Below are positions 32,902-43,987 of a DNA stretch of 64,000 bases, piece by piece. The stretch's first letter is position 1; each line of letters begins with the position of its first letter. A program made the translations under genes and the position numbers. Location: NCBI GenBank assembly GCA_963277665.1, contig OY728159.1, positions 1,022,149,343 through 1,022,213,342 on the forward strand. Direction: 5' to 3'. The notes beneath the pieces are model-generated. The model had not been told where the DNA came from, ran no database searches, and saw only the letters and a list, made by a program, of their open reading frames with translations. The stretch is from Viscum album (Eukaryota; Streptophyta; Magnoliopsida; Santalales; Viscaceae).

Positions 32902-34529
32902 TATAAAGACCCAAAGCTTTATGTACATGGACATTACATTACTTTTGCGGAATACTTAATACATGAAAAAAATAGATTCCCAAAGACCGTATTAGTTTAG
33001 TGTCTTTGGAAACTCAGAATGTAATCTTCTAATCATGGTGAAAGATCTTCAACATCTCCCATAAAGATCTTCCCATTTGGTTTTCTTACCTAAAACCATT
33101 ATTTATATCCTAGGGAAAACAAAACATAAAAATTGTGAGCTCAAATGCTCAGTAAGGGAAATCATAGAGAACATAAAACAATCCATAAACATTTGAATGC
33201 ACAAACTTGAACATAAAATCTAAACATCATAATCGTGAGAAAAGACATAAATCTTGGAAGTACGTAAGAAATATATCATAAAGGAACACCAATCATGATA
33301 AAATAGCATGGTAATAAAACATCTAATTGTCGAAAACCATTAAGCACATGATAGGTTTCCATAGTAGCCAAGACATTACTGCCAAGACCATCTTAGTGGA
33401 CAAAGTCCCTTTCTGAATCGAGTTCACTCCTCGTTCCAGTCCAGTAACACTGAACCGGATTAACTTACCATTCCAGACATGTCTATCTAATGGGATATAA
33501 ATCTTTACCCAATTAATTTGAGGGAGGTATTGGTCCCACCCATCTCATAATGAAATCATTTTTCGTGTGCCACAAAATCATAAATCATACATCATAGCAC
33601 AACCCATGTAATAGAATGAGATTCTTAAACATCATGCCATCATAAAAAAATCCAAATAAAAAATGGTTATCATTTCATCATAAGAAAAATAAAACCATTT
33701 AAATAATTTATATATTATACTTGAAACATAAACATATTAAATAATGTCATTTTAGATGGAAAATAGTTTTGATAAAACACTTGAAATGAACTCTTGAGGA
33801 AAATATCCTTTCTTCTTCAAAATCATTTTCTTTTCACAAAATGCCCTGAAATTTCAAAAGAAAAGGGCTTTATTGAAAATAATCATTCAATATTGTAGAG
33901 GAATATTCATGTAAATGAGGCTTTATGAAACCGTAAAAATCCATTCATGCCGTATAAGTTAAAAATAACATTCTCCTCGTACTTTTGTTGGAAAATTCAA
34001 AAAGTTCCTCGTGTGGTAAACAAAAGTAAGATTCCTTTCATAACATGTGGTAAAATAAAAAAATGGGTAAAAGGACATTAAACATACATGAAAACATTTT
34101 TTAAAAAAATGTACATGGATGATAACAATAACCCCAGTAAATACTTACGAATAAACAATCTTAGATAAGAATGAGATTGGAATAGTTATCCCTTACCATA
34201 TTTCTGATATTCTATGTATGTATCCGATCCTACTGTATAATGATTTAAATAATGTCATTGACTTATTACCGAATCATATTCATTATTATGATATCATATA
34301 TGGTTCACTTATGACTTTATATTACCCGTTCTTTTGTAAAGTCTATGTTAAAGCAGCGTTTTGGGTAAAATCGTTTCATTTATCGTACGTGTTTCGACTT
34401 GTTGTTCTTGATATTATTACTTATATCCTGATTTACTTAATTCCAGAATTTAAAACAAGATTTATATACAATATATATTCAGAATATATATATATATATA
34501 TGATAGATCGATAAATGGAATGAAATACA

Positions 34530-34980
34530 CCGTTCATGGAGATGGTAGGTCGTACGTACGCATGAACGCTGTTTTCGTTTCCTTATTGAATTGAATGGAA
34601 TTAAGTAGATGACATACATACATATATACATATATATATACATAAATCCAGTATCATTATTATTTCATATATTTAATTATTATTCATTATATATACTTTT
34701 TAATCATTCATGAATGGTTAACATGGAGAATGAATCTCATCCCGTCGTGGAGAGTGTAGTCCATACGTACGCATGAGCGATGATATCATTCCCATGATCG
34801 TGGAATTGTATTAAAGTGTATGTATAATATTTCACAATCAATATCACTTTAAAATAATCATATATGGTTATTTATTTTCACCATTATACCCATCGAAGTA
34901 AGGTGGTGGTCGAAAACAGATTTCACCACGGCATGGAGACAGTATTCCGTACGTACGCACACGCAATGATTTCATTTCCC
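34530..34980. repeat. Three palindromic CGTACGTACG modules, left LTR of C
   Basis: Three copies of a module of about 45 bases, near TGGAGACGGTAGTCCGTACG then TACGCATGAGCGATG and an ATTTCATTTCC-like end. The 10-base cores lie at 34551-34560 (CGTACGTACG), 34762-34771 (CATACGTACG) and 34948-34957 (CGTACGTACG), so the spacings are 211 and 186 bases. The core is a self-complementary tetranucleotide repeat. All three are present in the right LTR. Confidence 0.75.
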
Positions 34981-35304
34981 GTAGGAAGGATAGAAGGTGA
35001 AATAGGGTTTTTTAATATTTATAATAATATATCAGTATGTTAGTGATACTGATGTTATTAATTTATAGAGAAACTACTATATAAGAAGAAGTAGAAGAAG
35101 AAAGAAACTTGAGAGAATCGGACGAAAAGAATACCTCTTATTCGACGCACCCCCTTTAAGATTGCTCTTAAGGAACTAGAGTTGGTCTTTTGAGAAGACC
35201 AGAACCTCCAAAATGTTTTAAGGAAAGTGTAGAAGAGAAATGGGCAGGCTTTGGCGGAACTTCAAGGCACAAAAGTTTGTGAAGAGAAGAGGGAAGGGGT
35301 GCCC

Positions 35305-35312
35305 TTTTTATA
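35305..35312 (-). promoter_or_regulatory. Probable TATA box of element C
   Basis: TATAAAAA on the minus strand, followed in the sense direction by GGGCACCCC and a CT-rich leader with TTCTTCT runs, as at plant promoters. The matching site in the right LTR (about 41795) has lost the box, so only this copy keeps it. It would give a U3 of about 1.8 kb. Confidence 0.5.
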
Positions 35313-36794
35313 AGGGAGGAGAGGGGCACCTTTGAAAAAACGTAAAATATTATTTTATAATACAGTCATATTAATTTTATAATAGCTCCAAATTGATTAT
35401 TTAAAAGATAAAGTGGGTATGGGTCGAAATACTCTCAAAAAATAGGTTTTAGACAAGTTTAGGTTACTAATTTAACCTTATCTTATAGATTTAACTCGAA
35501 GTTAAATAATTTAACTTTTACCGTGTCTTCTTTTTTTCTTACACTATATGGTTAATAAACATACTGTAACAAGACAAAAGAATCCCAAGTGGTTCATTAT
35601 TAATATTTATAACCTTATCTATGTAATTTTTCCTAACCATATATTTTTAAAAATATTATATCAATTAATAATATAATATTTGTTTTAAAAACTATTTTAT
35701 GTCAATTTTGACACTATTTGGTAATTGATTTTTATGAAAATTATATCAGCATGATTAGTTCGAAAAAAGTTAATTAAATCAATAATAACATGTCATATTA
35801 ACCTATAAAATTAGTTTAATTCATAAAAAGTCTCAAATTAAATTTATTTGGGTATTTATAATATCAATTATTTTAATATTTCATTATTTAGGTAATTACT
35901 GCATCACCATTGTTTCATAAATAAATTAAATTATTTAACGTCTAAAAATTATAAATAAAATACCATTAGGTAGGAAATATTTTTATCTTTCTAATGAATA
36001 TTTATAGTCGAATTTATCTTATGTATAACCCTATATTAAATATGTTTTATTTATTAAACTTTGATTTTAACTTTTTTACCTCTTTTTAAAATAAAATAAT
36101 AATAAATTACCTAATCTAATCCAAGTTGACCTAAATGATAATATTATATTCCTAAGGTTTTTTTGGTTGAATTATACTTATACAATAGAATTAGAACATG
36201 TGTTAGGGTAATAATAATCATTTTTACCCTTAATTACCCTATTTACTTTTAACCGTGGTAAATAAAAGTAAAAAAATTACTATTCACCAAAAATTATTTT
36301 TATCTTATTGAACGAAATTTTACTCCTTGATATTAATCGTGTCTCTTGGATTTTTGAAATTCCAATAACAGAAGCGGTAATATTAAGTTTTATGTAAATT
36401 TTTAAATTCTCCTAGGAGGTGGGTAAAAGACGGTGAAAAGTTCAATAACATTTTTATATATTTAAAATTATTATAAAATGAATCAAATTAATTACATTGA
36501 ACATATATAGGTATTATATATCAATTTTGACCTAAAATAAATTTAAATAAAATAAATAATTATTTAAATAAAAAGTCGGTTTTTACATAGTAACCCAGTG
36601 TTTTCACTATTCATCAAGAATTGAAAGTTTTCAAAAAAATACCAAAAATTTTCACTAAGATAATTTTGATATTCTGAATCAAAAAATGAAGTCCATTTTG
36701 AAATATAAAATTTATAAAATTTGAAAAACTGGGTATTACTATTCATATCGGCTAGTTCATAATAATATTATAATAATATCCCGTTTAGTGAAAC

Positions 36795-37085
36795 TCGGTA
36801 TTGTGTACTACACACGCTATCGAAGAAGGTAATGATTGCGTGTAATGAAAGCCAAGTCAGGGCTGTGTGTGGTGAAAGCTCTGTTTAGTGTTGCGTATAA
36901 CATAATCAATACTTTTTTCATTTATACATTAAAAAAAATCTAGACTTAATGTTGTGTAGAATAATCTCCACAAAATGAACTTGAAATTGTGTATAACACA
37001 AGCCAAGAATAGTGTTGCGTATACTGCAAGCTAATACGGTGTTGCGTATAGTACAAAATAATTTTGGTGTAGTGTATTATAGAAG
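36795..37085 (-). repeat. GTGTTGCGTATA array near the 5' edge of the C LTR
   Basis: About nine irregularly spaced units near GTGTTGCGTATAACACAAGC on the plus strand (for example near 36800, 36830, 36858, 36889, 36950, 36988, 37011, 37039 and 37068). In the sense direction they sit in the first 350 bases of U3. The matching array in the right LTR is at about 43280-43575. They may be enhancer-like repeats. Confidence 0.65.
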
Positions 37086-37136
37086 ACATCAAAGAAATTG
37101 AAAATAATATATCTCATAAAATCTCGGGGTGTTACA

Positions 37137-37150
37137 GTCTACCCCCCTTA
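37137..37150 (-). other. Polypurine tract of element C
   Basis: In the sense direction TAAGGGGGGTAGAC, immediately before the left (3') LTR. It shares the AAGGGGGG core with the tract of element A. Confidence 0.8.
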
Positions 37151-38620
37151 AAATGAATTTCTCCCTCGAAATTCATCGGGTTAATAAATGGTTTATTATT
37201 TGAGAGTTTCTTTCATAGAAACCCACATCGTAAAAAAGGAATACTAAAACATAATTTTAAAAAATGAACGTTAGAAAAAAAAAACAGATACCCAAAGTAA
37301 CTCATCACTTGGGTTCCCACATAAGAGATCATAGGGGAAAATATGGATATGGAAGATAAATCTAACTATCAAGTTCTGATGGAGAGTGGTAGAGAACAGG
37401 GCTATGAAAAATCCAACAGTCACAAAGCCATAAAATTGTGATGATCTAAGATACCATCTGATTCATCAGATATAAGGGCACTAGGACATCATTTTCGGTT
37501 TTCAAGATGATTTCCCTAAAGTTTAAGAATTTGAATTAGAAGAAATACTTACTTAATTTCATTATAATCTCACCGTTGTTCGTGCCTTGAACAATTTCCA
37601 CTTCATCTCTTAAAGAAGTGAAGTTGAGTTTTTCATTTGTGAAGTGTTCGCAGATCATGTGATATAATGATGGGTCATTCCATATGTCTCAAACAAAAGT
37701 TTAGAAAAAGTTATCAATTATACATAAGTCCATCTATGGTGAGCTTAATCATACATGATTCCAAAAATGGACTTATACTTCATCTATCATACTGCTTAAT
37801 AAAACTAGTTTCTAATAACCAGAGACTTCTTGTAGGCCAGTGGTAGGAAATAAAAGCCTATCACACTTTAGTTGCGGGTTCGATTCCCACAGTCTTGTCC
37901 GATGTGACGGGTTATTGCCTGTCCTACAGGTTGTCTCTTTTTCTAAAACTACATTATAATAACATTCCTGCAATAAAATAAAAAAAGCTCTAGACTTAAA
38001 CAATACTATCTTATGTCTAACATAATTCATTCCAATCTTTAGGCTTATCCAAAATACTTTTGTCCAAGATCATAGTATAAAGAAAACGATTACTAGAAAT
38101 TTTATCAACCAAGAATGTGAATACCATCATTTATCCCCCATATAAGATATATCATGTTGGTTACATTCCAAACATGTGAATACCTTAATCATGTATTCTC
38201 TTGAAAAATGAATACCTATTGAACCTTAGTGAAAACATGAATGCTGTCAAAAGTTAACTCTTTCCACATACCAAAATCCCAAAATTTCTATATACTCAAA
38301 CCATGATATCACATTATCTTTATATCATCCATGAGCTCATAAATACTATAAAAAATCTCATTATCTCCTTATCCCATCATTATGCGCATTATCATCTACT
38401 TTCCAAAAATATATGAATTAGCCTTTCATGGTTACTGGTACCATTCAACATATACTTTAAAATAACTTAGGAAAAACAATAGCGTAACAATCCTTACATG
38501 TGTCTTTATTCCATAATACCATTACCTAAACAACATAACTCTTGATAAACATAAATCATTCCACTACATTCTTAAACCATTGACCAAGATTCAGCACTTC
38601 TTTAATCTCATATATCATTT
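37151..38620 (-). other. Non-coding interior of element C
   Basis: About 1.5 kb where pol would lie in an autonomous element. I see no protease, RT or integrase motif on either strand, only AT-rich sequence and the SINE-like insertion at 37833-37992. Confidence 0.6.
37833..37992 (+). mobile_element. tRNA-derived SINE-like element inside C
   Basis: A polymerase III promoter is visible: A-box TAGGCCAGTGGTA (37833-37845) and a perfect B-box GGTTCGATTCC (37877-37887), 31 bases apart as in tRNA genes. The body is unlike a tRNA beyond this head, and the sequence ends in an A-rich tail (AATAAAATAAAAAAA, about 37973-37987). I could not fix a target duplication. The head could also be a decayed tRNA gene fragment. 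It lies opposite to element C. Confidence 0.6.
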
Positions 38621-39230
38621 GTAGTCTCCTCATCATCATCCACATAAATACTACCCATATGACCATGCTGATTCTCTTCATGTGATTTTCCCTTAGGGAA
38701 TTGGTTTGAATAATGCCCACACATTCCACATTTAAAACATCTAATCATTGTTGATGATGTAGCAATACCATTATCCTTATCCATGGTGTTAACTAAACCT
38801 TTTCCATTGCACTTTTGGATTTTTTCCCTTCATTTCCACACCCAAAGAATCTTCCAGTTCCTTTGAAACATTCTCCTTGATGCCTCTTCCCACATGATTT
38901 ACATGAGATAAATTGAACTTTCTTTCCTCTATGATCATCATGAAATTCCATCTTTCTCTTATTAGCTGAGTCAGGACACATACCAAAGTTGAGATTATTG
39001 ATCATATTATGAGATTGCTGATTATGAATAATAACAATGTTTGGACTTCCAACTCCCGTTTCATTTGGTTTCTCATGAAGAATATCATTCCATTGTCCAT
39101 CATATCATCTATTATTGTGAATCTTCCTGTTTCCAACCATTTTCAAAAACCCAAAAAGAATAGCGTGAGAGGAAAGAATCATGCTAGAGACAACATAATA
39201 AAGGGAGTGTACCATCAATATCTAACATCT
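38620..39230 (-). pseudogene. Element C gag remnant with zinc knuckles
   Basis: On the minus strand a frame with MINNLNFGMCPDSANKRKM (39005 down) leads to CKSCGKRHQGEC, a CX2CX3HX3C knuckle at 38903-38868, and FFGCGNEG just after it. In another frame, CFKCGMCGHYSNQF at 38739-38698 is a further knuckle whose last Cys is Phe. These are the nucleocapsid end of a Ty3/gypsy Gag. The capsid part upstream is very short (about 330 bases to 39230), so Gag is both truncated and frameshifted. This ties element C to gypsy. Confidence 0.8.
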
Positions 39231-39380
39231 TAGGTTGAATTATAAGATCGTTACTGTAATTCTAGGACTATAACCTATACGTATACTTATCCTTAGGGAC
39301 ATCCCTAGAAATTCCTTAAATATTTATAGGGATTGCACTAAGGTTTTCGCATCCTAGTTTCCAAAGGTTAACTAAACCTT

Positions 39381-39393
39381 CACTCTGATACCA
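39381..39393 (-). other. Primer binding site of element C
   Basis: On the minus strand TGGTATCAGAGTG, separated by two bases from the end of the right LTR (39396). The first 11 bases are fully complementary to the 3' end of initiator methionine tRNA. It sets the orientation of the element. Confidence 0.9.
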
Positions 39394-39395
39394 AC

Positions 39396-42300
39396 TGTAG
39401 AGACCCAAACCTTGAAGTACATGGACATTACATTAATTTTTTGGAATACTTAATACATGACCAAAACAGATGCACAAATACCGTATTAGTTCAGTGTCCT
39501 TGGAAACTCAGAACGTAATCTTCTAATCCTGGTGAAAGATCTTCAACATCTCCCATAAAGATCTTCCCCTTTGGTTTTCTTACCTAAAAACTTTCTTTAT
39601 ATCCTGGGGAAAAAAACATAAAAAGGGTGAGCTCAAATGCTCAGTAAGGTAAATCATAGAGATAATAAAACAATCCATAAACATTTGAATTCACAAACTC
39701 GAACATAAAATCTAAACATCATAATCTTGAGAAAATACATAAATCTTGGAAGTACGTACGAAATATATCATAAAGGAACATCAATCATGATAAAATAGCA
39801 CGTGAATAAAACATGTAATTGTGGAAAACCATTAAGCACATGATATGATTTCCATAGTAGCCAAGGCATTGCTGCCAAGACCATCTTAGTGGACAAAGTC
39901 CCTTTCTGAATTGAGGTCACACTTCCTTCCAGTCCTGTAACACTGAACTAGATTAACTTACTGTTCCAGCCATGCCTATCTCATTAGATATAAATCTTTA
40001 CCCAATTCATTGGAGGGAGATATTGGTCCCACCCATCTCCTAATGAAATCATTCATTCATGTGCCACAAAATCATAAATCATACATCATAGCATAACCCA
40101 TGTAATAGAATGAGATTCTTAAACATCATGCCATCATAAAAAAATCCATATAAAAAAATTGATATCATTTCATCATAAGAAAAATCAAACCATTTCAATA
40201 ATGGATACATTATACTTGAAACATAAACATATTAAATAATGTCATTTTAGATGAAAAATAGTTTTGATAAAACACTTCAAATTAATTCTTGATGAAAATA
40301 ACCTTTCTTCTTCAAAATCATTTTATTTTCACAAAATGCCATGAAATTTTAAAAGATAAGGGTTTTGTTGAAAACAATCATTCAATATTGTAGAATAAGC
40401 TTCATGAAAATTAGGCTTTATGAATCCGTAAAAATCTGTTCATGCCATATAATTTAAAAATAACATTCTCCTCTTACTTTTGGAAGAAAAGTCAAAAAGT
40501 TCCTCGTGTGGTAAACAAAAGTAAGATTCCTTTCTTAAAATGTGGTAAAATTAAAAAATGGTTAAAAAGGACATGAAACATACAGGATTTTTTTTTAGAA
40601 AACATGTACATGGATGATAACAATAACCCCAGTAAATACTTACGAATAAACAATCTCAGATAATAATGAGATTGGAATAGTTATCCATTACCTTATGTTC
40701 GATATGCTTCGTATGTATCCGAACCTATTTTATAATGATTTAAATAATGTCATTGACATATTGAAGAATCATATTCATTATTATGATATTAAATATGTTT
40801 CACTTATGACTTTATATTACCCGTTCTTTTTTAAATTCCATGTTAAAGCAGCGTTTTGGGTAAAGTCGTTTCATTTATCGTACGTGTTTCGACTTGTTGC
40901 TCTTGATATTATTACTTATATCCTGATTCAATTAATTCAATAATATAAAAAATCATTTATATATATTATATATTCAGAATATACATATATATATGATAGA
41001 TCAATAAATGGAATGAAATAAACTGTTCATGGAGATGGTAGCCCGTACGTTCGCATGAACGATGTTTTCATTTCCTTATTGAATTGAATGGAATTAAGTA
41101 GATGACATACATACATATATATATACACATAAATACAGTATCATTATTATGTCATATATTTAATTATTATTCATTATATATACTTTATAATCATTCATGA
41201 ATGGTTAACTTGGAGAATGAATCTCATCGCGTCGTGGAGACGGTAGTCCGTACGTATGCACGAGCGATGATATCATTACCATGATCATGGAATTGTATTG
41301 AAGTGTATGTATAATAATTCAAAATCAATATCACTTTACAATAATCATATATAGTTATTTATTTTCACCATTAAACCCATCAATGTAAGGTGGTGGTTGA
41401 AAACAGATTCCACCACAGTGTGGAGACGGTATTCCGTACGTACGGACGTGCAGTGATTTCGTTTTTCATAGGAAGGATAGAAGGTGAAATAGGGTTGTTT
41501 CATATTTATAATAATATATCAGTATATTAGTTATACTGATGTTATTAATTTATAGTGAAACATCTAAAGAAGAATATGTAGAAGAAGAAATAATTTTGAG
41601 AGAATCGGAAGAAAAAATTATCTCTTCTTTGACGCACCTCCTTTAAGCTTCCTCTTAATGAAGTAGAGTTGATCTTTTGAGAAGACCCGAACCTCAAGAA
41701 TGTTTCTAGGGAAGTGGAGAAGAGAAATAGAAAGGGTTTCTCAGAGCTTCAAGGCTCAAAAGGGTGTGAAGAGAAGAGGGAAGGGGTGAAATGTTTAAAG
41801 GGAGGAGGGGAGCACCTTTGAAAAAACATAAAATATTATTTTATAATAAAGTCATATTCAGTTTATAATAACTCAAAATTGATTTATTTAGAAGATAAAA
41901 TGTTGATGGGTCGAAATAATCTCATCCAATAGGTTTTAGAAAAGTTTAGGTTACTATTGTAACCTTATCTTTTAGACATAACTCTAAGTTAAATAATTTA
42001 ACTTTTACCATGTCTTCTTGTTTTCTTACACTATATGGTTAATAAACTTACTATAACAAGACAAACGAACCCCAAGTGGTTCATTATTAAAATATATAAC
42101 CCTATCAAAGTCATTTGGCCGAAATTTATATTTTTATGAATATTATACAAATTAATAATATAATATTTTAAAAAAAAACTATTTTATGTCAATTTTCACA
42201 CTATTTGGTAATTGATTTTTCAGAAAATCATATCAGCATTATTAGTTCTAACAAAGTTAATTAAATAAATAATAAAATGTCATATTAACCTAGAAAATTT

Positions 42301-43625
42301 GTGTAATTCATAAAAAGTATCAAATTAAATTAATTTGGGTATTTATAATATCAATTATTTTAATATTTCATTATTTAGGTAATTTCTGCATCACCACTGT
42401 GTCATAAATAAATTATATTATATAACGTCTAAAAATTATAAATAAAATACCATTAGGTAGGAAATCTTTTATCTTTCGAATTAATATTTATAGTCGAATT
42501 TTTCTTATATATTACCCTATATAAAAAATGTTTTTGTTATTAAACTTTTATTTTAACTATTTTAACCCTTTTTAAAATAAAATAATAATAAATGTCCTAA
42601 TCTAATCCCGGTGGACCTACCTGATAATATTATATTCCTAAGGTTGTTTTTAGTCAAATTATATTTATCCAATAGAATTAGAACATGATTTAGGGATATA
42701 AAAATATCATTTTTACCCTTAATTACCCTATTTACTTTTAACTGTGGTAAATAAAAGTAAAAAGTTACTATTCACCAAAAATTATTTTTATCTTATTGAA
42801 CCACATTTTACTCCTTGATATTAACCGTGTCTCTAGGATTTTATAAATTCCACTCACAAAAGTGGTAAAATTAAGTTTTATGTAAATTTTCAAATTCTCT
42901 TAGGAGGTGGGTAAAAGACGGTGAAAAGTTCAATAAAATTTATATATATACATATAAAATAATTATAAAATGGCTCCAATGAATTAAATTGAACTTATAT
43001 ATGTATTTTTTATCAATTTTTCCATAAATAAATTTAAATAAAATAGATAATTATTTAAATGAAAATTCGATTTTTACATAGTAACCCAGTTTTTTCACTA
43101 TTTATCAAAAATTGAAAGTTATAAGAAAAATACCAAAAATTCACCCTAGGTTAATTTTGATATTCCAAATCTAAAAATGAAGTCCATTTTGAAAGATAAT
43201 ATTTATAAAATTTTAAAAAGTGGGTACTACTATTTATAACGGCTAGTTCATAATAATATTATAATAATATCTCATTTAGTGAAACTCGGTATTGCATACT
43301 GCACACTATCAATGAAGGTATTGATTGCGTGTAATGCAAGCCAAGTCAGGGATACATGTAGTGAAAGATCTATTTAGTTTTGCGTATAATATGATCAGAA
43401 CATTTTTCATTTATACATTAAACAAAATCTATACTTAATGTTGTGTAGAATAGTATCCACAAAACGAACTTGAAATTGTGTATAACAGGAGCCAAGAATA
43501 GTGTTGTGTATACTGCAAGCTAATATGGTGTAACATATAGTACAAGATAATTTTGGTGTAGTGTATAATAGAAGACATCAAATAAATTAAAAATAATATA
43601 TCTCATAAAATCTCGGGGTGTTACA
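39396..43625 (-). repeat. Element C right LTR (5' LTR)
   Basis: A 4230-bp LTR, plus-strand ends TGTAGAGACCC and GGGTGTTACA. It mirrors 32902-37136, including the three CGTACGTACG modules and the GTGTTGCGTATA array. The frame at 40695-40943 is the twin of the one at 34218-34514, with stops at different places. Confidence 0.95.
41025..41465. repeat. Three palindromic CGTACGTACG modules, right LTR of C
   Basis: Cores at 41044-41053 (CGTACGTTCG), 41249-41258 (CGTACGTATG) and 41436-41445 (CGTACGTACG); spacings are 205 and 187 bases, almost the same as in the left LTR. The full-palindrome state of the third core is shared by both LTRs. Confidence 0.75.
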
Positions 43626-43987
43626 CTATCGATTATAGAAAAATGGGGCCAATCGATTTTGGGTAATTAGAGATTATCCTTCCCAAAAAATTTTAAAAGA
43701 TGTTGGTAGTGATATATATTAATCTATACTAATGGTTTAAAAACTGTTGGAATACACACCCTATCCTAGTAGTTTTATCAAACCATTGTGATACTATGTT
43801 GTAAATTTTTTGGAGGAGAATTTTGGGGAGCCTCATCCCAACAATTTACCAAAACCATTTAGAAATACTACCATTAATAATCCTATCCCAATGGTTTATG
43901 AAAACTTTTAATATAGGTTTACCTCTCTTAATGGTTTAATAAAACCATTCAGATAAGGGAATTGGGATAGGGGGATTTTTAGTAGTG
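43626..43987. mobile_element. CACTA-like terminal fragment with subterminal repeats
   Basis: The right end, read on the minus strand, is CACTACTAAAAATCCCCC (43970-43987), a standard CACTA-type terminus. Inward lie at least five copies, in both directions, of AATGGTTTTAATAAAACCATT-like motifs (near 43733, 43775, 43850, 43895 and 43930). A left terminus is not visible; a loose match near 32895 on the other side of element C would not give matching flanks. So this is probably a truncated or very decayed non-autonomous element, split from its left part by C or by deletion. Confidence 0.5.

Larger units (their letters stand above)
32902..37136 (-). repeat. Element C left LTR (3' LTR)
   Basis: A 4235-bp LTR. 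On the plus strand it starts TATAAAGACCC (mutated from TGTAGAGACCC) and ends GGGTGTTACA. It aligns end to end with 39396-43625. The open frames at 34218-34514 and 36564-36746 lie in it and are not convincing genes. Confidence 0.95.
32902..43625 (-). mobile_element. Element C: large-LTR, pol-less gypsy derivative (LARD-like)
   Basis: A 10,724-bp element on the minus strand. Its LTRs are 4235 bp (32902-37136) and 4230 bp (39396-43625). The interior is only 2259 bp and keeps an initiator-Met primer site beside the right LTR, gag zinc knuckles and a G-rich polypurine tract beside the left LTR. Protease, RT, RNase H and integrase are absent. The flanking 5-mers are CTGTC (32897-32901) and CTATC (43626-43630), a target duplication with one transition. 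In the sense direction LTRs run TGTAACACCCCGAG to TCTCTACA. LTR length and missing pol fit the LARD class known from grasses. It must have moved with proteins from another gypsy element. By eye, LTR divergence is about 12 percent in the first 180 bases. Confidence 0.93.

Noticed and set aside
34218..34514. 98-codon frame in left LTR of C, with a twin at 40695-40943
   Set aside because: The frame is similar in both LTRs because the LTRs are copies. It has no motif, is rich in Tyr, Ile and Leu as expected from AT-rich DNA, and stops differ between copies. Unlike the frame in A, I see no nearby promoter box or composition shift.
37833..37905. Functional tRNA gene
   Set aside because: A- and B-boxes are present, but the sequence does not fold into an acceptor stem with matching ends that I can see, and an A-rich tail follows, which points to a SINE.
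43626..43645. CACTATCGATTATAG at the right edge of C read as a CACTA terminus
   Set aside because: CA is the end of the LTR and CTATC is the target duplication of C; the resemblance to CACTA is coincidental.
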